Of a DNA stretch of 8,737 bases, positions 6,527 to 8,737 are shown piece by piece; positions within the stretch are counted from its first letter, which is position 1, and each line of letters opens with the position of its first letter. The stretch comes from CAYOBW01 sp964402115 (lineage in GTDB: Bacteria; Verrucomicrobiota; Kiritimatiellia; UBA8416; CAYOBW01), in contig CAYOBW010000304.1 in the NCBI GenBank assembly GCA_964402115.1, positions 1-8,737 on the forward strand, written 5' to 3'. Made by a program: the position numbers and the translations under genes. The notes under the pieces were generated by a model. It saw only the letters and a list, made by a program, of their open reading frames with translations. It was not told the DNA's origin and ran no database searches.

Positions 6527-6601
6527 GTCATCCTGAGCGCAGCGAAGGATCTCCCGCCACGCGGCGGGTACGCCGAGATCTTTCGCTGCGCTCAGGATGA
6601 C
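6527..6601. repeat. 75-base nested inverted repeat, probable dispersed hairpin or MITE-like element
   Basis: The left arm at 6527-6552 begins GTCATCCTGAGCGCAGCGAA. The right arm at 6576-6601 is its reverse complement over 26 positions with one mismatch, which would be a G-U pair in RNA. The 23-base loop holds a second hairpin, CCCGCC (6553-6558) / GGCGGG (6563-6568). GTCATCCTGAGCG hairpins of this kind recur between genes in many environmental bacteria, as far as I remember; the copy number here cannot be known from one window. It may also act as a transcription barrier between the two divergent genes. Confidence 0.75.
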
Positions 6602-6795
6602 AGGCTGACCTGATTCACTGTGTACAGCCCCACCGTGCAGGGCCGTCGCCCAGGGTGGTGGGCGGTTCGCGTGATCGGCGCTGGCAGCCTTTCGGCGGGA
6701 TCAGGGAGGCGCGGCGCCCTTTCCGGGACAGCACCCCAACAGATTGTAGCGGGCAAAGAGGGATAAGATGCGGTTGCCCTGGTTCCGGAAAGGCA
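6602..6795. other. Intergenic stretch with no supported gene
   Basis: No credible gene here. Short open frames on the minus strand (for example 6592-6849) show no recognisable motif and no convincing ribosome binding site. The permease reading frame happens to stay open from 6601, but the implied peptide looks non-coding. CGGTTGCC (6771-6778) is repeated inverted as GGCAACCG (6845-6852). Confidence 0.5.
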
Positions 6796-6824
6796 TTGCC
6801 GCCTGCCGCATTCGGTTGTACTGT
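6796..6824 (+). promoter_or_regulatory. Candidate sigma70-type promoter for the ABC permease gene
   Basis: TTGCCG (6796-6801), a 17-base spacer and TACTGT (6819-6824). Transcription would start near 6831, giving a leader of about 90 bases that contains the palindrome at 6883-6894. Weaker than the others because the -10 matches only the key T, A and final T, plus position. Confidence 0.35.
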
Positions 6825-6882
6825 CGGACCGATCACCGGCGACAGGCAACCGGTCGTGAGCGAGTACCGGGAAGCTTCAACG

Positions 6883-6894
6883 CCCGAATTCGGG
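6883..6894. promoter_or_regulatory. Perfect 12-base palindrome in the permease leader, possible operator or hairpin
   Basis: CCCGAATTCGGG is a perfect palindrome, flanked by CAA (6878-6880) and TTG (6895-6897) and further out by CCGG (6867-6870) and CCGG (6898-6901), so the symmetry extends imperfectly over about 35 bases. It ends 11 bases before the ribosome binding site AGGGGAG (6906-6912). A regulator site or a leader hairpin are both possible; nothing shows which. Confidence 0.3.
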
Positions 6895-6921
6895 TTGCCG
6901 GATACAGGGGAGCTTGAAGGC

Positions 6922-8737
6922 ATGCGCCGCGGAACACTCTGGCTGCACAACCTGGTTTACTACCGGCGCCGGCATGCGGGGACGGTGCTGGGCGTCGCCG
7001 TGGCAACGGGCGCCATCGTCGGCGCGCTGGTGGTCGGCGACAGCATGCGCCACAGCCTGGAACGGCTGACGGACCTGCGCCTGGGCCGGGCCACCAGTGC
7101 CGTGGTCGCGGCCGAGCGACTCTTCCGCGCCGGGCTGGCCGACGATCTGGCCACGGCACTGCACACCGACACCGCGGCCGTCCTGCTCCTGCGGGGCACG
7201 CTGGCGGCCGCGGATGGCACGGCCCGCGCGGCGCACGTGCAGGTGGTCGGCGTGGACGAGCGCTTCTGGGCGCTGCGCGACCGCACGGCGCCGCCGGTCA
7301 CCAACGATTTGGCGCTTTTCAACCGCAAGCTGGCCCGCCGCCTCAACGCGCAGCCGGGACAGGCGTTCGTGCTGCGCGTCGAGCGCGCCGCGGCCATGCC
7401 GGGCGAGGCGCCGTTCGCCCACGGCGGCCGCACCGTCGCGCGCCGCCTGACCTGCACCGCCATCGTCGGCGACGCGCAGGGCGGCCGCTTCAGCCTCGCC
7501 GCCAGCCAGATCGCGCCGCAAACGCTCTTCGTCCCGCGCGCCTGGCTCGCCCGGGCCCTGGAGCTGCCGGACCAGGCGAACACCGTCCTGATCGCCCCGC
7601 CGCGCGCGGCCCTGGCCGCGGACGAGGCGGGCGTCGAGGCGGCGCTGCACGCCTGCTGGACCCTCGCCGACGCGAGCCTCTCTCTGCGCCCCCTCTCCCC
7701 CGCCGGCGGTCTCGAACTCACCTCGCCGCGCATCTTCCTCGACCCGCCCGCCGCCGCCGCCGCGCTGGCCCTCGTCTCCAACGCCACCGGTGTCCTGACC
7801 TACCTGGCCAACGAGTTGCGCGTCGGCGAGCGCGCCACCCCCTACTCCTTCGTGAGCGCGCCCGGCGCCCCCCTCGTCCCGCCCGACCTGCGCGACGACG
7901 AGATCGTCATCAACGACTGGCTGGCGCAAGACCTGGCCGCAAAACCGGGCGACAGCCTGACGCTGCGCTATTTCCGTCTCGCACCCGGCGGGCTGTTGAC
8001 GGAAACCGGCGCCGCCTTCCGCGTCCGCGGCATCGTCCCGCTGGCGGGCGCCGCCGCCGACCGCACCCTGATGCCGGCGCTGCCGGGGCTGTCCGGCGCC
8101 GCGAACTGCCGCGACTGGGATCCCGGCGCGGCCATCGATCTGAAGCGCATCCGCCAGGCCGACGAGGACTACTGGAGCCAGCACGGCGGCACGCCCAAGG
8201 CCTTCATCGCGCTCGCCGCGGCTCAGCGCCTCTGGTCCAACCGCTTCGGCAGCCTGACCGCCATCCGCATCCCCCCGAACGGCCCCGGGCCGGTCCAGCT
8301 CTCCTACAACCTCCTGCGGCGCCTGCGGCCGGCGGAAGCGGGTCTGCAGGTCGTGCCGGTCCGCGCCGCGGGGCTGGCCGCCGCCCGCGAGGGCACGGAC
8401 TTCGGCGGGCTGTTCATCGGGCTGAGCTTCTTCGTGGTCACGGCGGCGCTGATGCTGGCCGGCATGCTCTTCGCGCTGGCGCTCGAGCGGCGGACGGAGG
8501 AGATCGGGCTGCTGCTCGCGGTCGGCTGGCGCCCGGCGCAGGTGCGCCGCCTGCTGCTGGCCGAAGGCGCCCTGCTGGCCGTGGGCGGGAGCCTGCCGGG
8601 CGTGGCCGCCGGCGTGGCGTACAGCCGCGCGCTGCTGGCCGCGCTCGCCGCGCTGTGGCCCGACACGCTGGACCCGGCCAGCCTGCAGCTCTACGTGCGG
8701 CCGGCGACGTTGGCCGTGGGCTGGCTGGCGGGCGCCC
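6922..8737 (+). CDS. ABC transporter permease, FtsX/MacB type, truncated by window edge
   Basis: 605 residues present, 3' end missing. These permeases work with a separate cytoplasmic ATPase to move lipoproteins, lipids, peptides or drugs, or to drive envelope processes by mechanotransmission. A transmembrane segment lies at about 20-39 (TVLGVAVATG, AIVGALVVG). Residues about 40-490 are a large extracytoplasmic region of MacB-core type. The FtsX core follows: a second segment (about 497-521), the cytoplasmic loop ERRTEEIGLLLAVGWRPAQV (522-541), which is a clear family signature, a third segment (about 545-575) and the start of a fourth (594 on). The ATG at 6922 is preferred because AGGGGAG lies nine bases upstream and the protein then starts right before its first membrane segment; an in-frame GTG at 6856 lacks a ribosome binding site. 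No ATPase gene is upstream within the window, so it probably lies downstream or is encoded elsewhere. Substrate unknown. Confidence 0.9.
   Translation, partial: MRRGTLWLHNLVYYRRRHAGTVLGVAVATGAIVGALVVGDSMRHSLERLTDLRLGRATSAVVAAERLFRAGLADDLATALHTDTAAVLLLRGTLAAADGTARAAHVQVVGVDERFWALRDRTAPPVTNDLALFNRKLARRLNAQPGQAFVLRVERAAAMPGEAPFAHGGRTVARRLTCTAIVGDAQGGRFSLAASQIAPQTLFVPRAWLARALELPDQANTVLIAPPRAALAADEAGVEAALHACWTLADASLSLRPLSPAGGLELTSPRIFLDPPAAAAALALVSNATGVLTYLANELRVGERATPYSFVSAPGAPLVPPDLRDDEIVINDWLAQDLAAKPGDSLTLRYFRLAPGGLLTETGAAFRVRGIVPLAGAAADRTLMPALPGLSGAANCRDWDPGAAIDLKRIRQADEDYWSQHGGTPKAFIALAAAQRLWSNRFGSLTAIRIPPNGPGPVQLSYNLLRRLRPAEAGLQVVPVRAAGLAAAREGTDFGGLFIGLSFFVVTAALMLAGMLFALALERRTEEIGLLLAVGWRPAQVRRLLLAEGALLAVGGSLPGVAAGVAYSRALLAALAALWPDTLDPASLQLYVRPATLAVGWLAGA

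Noticed and set aside
5578..6600. A 340-codon plus-strand open frame ending in the hairpin repeat.
   Set aside because: Antisense to the PmoA-family gene, no motifs, and its end is translated repeat sequence.
6480..6601. CRISPR array.
   Set aside because: The repeated units are adjacent, degenerate and without spacers, and they match the arm of a hairpin element.
6744..6769. TTGTAG and TAAGAT as a promoter for the permease.
   Set aside because: The spacer is only 14 bases, too short for a sigma70-type promoter; 6796-6824 has 17.
6601..6921. Upstream extension of the permease frame, which stays open from 6601.
   Set aside because: The peptide has no transporter-like features, the in-frame GTG at 6856 lacks a ribosome binding site, and the ATG at 6922 has one and starts just before the first membrane segment.
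6877..8184. A 435-codon minus-strand open frame opposite the permease.
   Set aside because: Gly/Arg/Val-rich with no motif; the plus strand has membrane segments and the FtsX signature loop.

Overview
The window is a GC-rich bacterial chromosomal segment whose codon third positions are mostly G or C. The gene content suggests a heterotroph of the Planctomycetota-Verrucomicrobiota-Kiritimatiellota-Lentisphaerota group: a Tat-exported Gfo/Idh/MocA oxidoreductase paired with an exported PmoA-family (DUF6807) protein, and a secreted FAD-dependent oxidoreductase with an N-terminal beta-rich domain. The assignment rests on family recognition and is only moderately sure. I see no phage, plasmid, CRISPR, tRNA or rRNA signal.

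Layout. (1) Positions 1-367, minus strand: N-terminal part of 6-phosphogluconate dehydrogenase (gnd), cut by the window edge. (2) Positions 368-701: divergent intergenic region with a candidate promoter in each direction and a cluster of small hairpins resembling a dispersed repeat. (3) Positions 702-3686, plus strand: a two-gene unit 33 bases apart, an exported FAD-dependent oxidoreductase followed by an exported protein of unassigned function with a cysteine cluster and a faint FMN-binding-like motif. (4) Positions 3687-3832: convergent intergenic region with two strong GC hairpins. (5) Positions 3833-6318, minus strand: an exported PmoA-family protein translationally coupled by an ATGA overlap to a Tat-dependent Gfo/Idh/MocA oxidoreductase, with a good candidate promoter upstream. 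(6) Positions 6319-6921: intergenic region with a 75-base nested hairpin repeat, degenerate copies of its arm, and a candidate promoter and palindrome ahead of the next gene. (7) Positions 6922-8737, plus strand: a large FtsX/MacB-type ABC transporter permease, cut by the window edge.

How it fits together. The two exported units suggest oxidation or processing of sugar-like compounds outside the cytoplasm. gnd belongs to the cytoplasmic oxidative pentose phosphate pathway. The permease needs an ATPase that is not in this window. No substrate can be read from the sequence.

No clearly new multi-gene system is visible. The leads worth following are the FAD oxidoreductase plus its cysteine-rich partner, the hairpin repeats, and the recurring promoter pattern. 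Several very long open frames antisense to the real genes, one of 968 codons, are GC-driven shadows.
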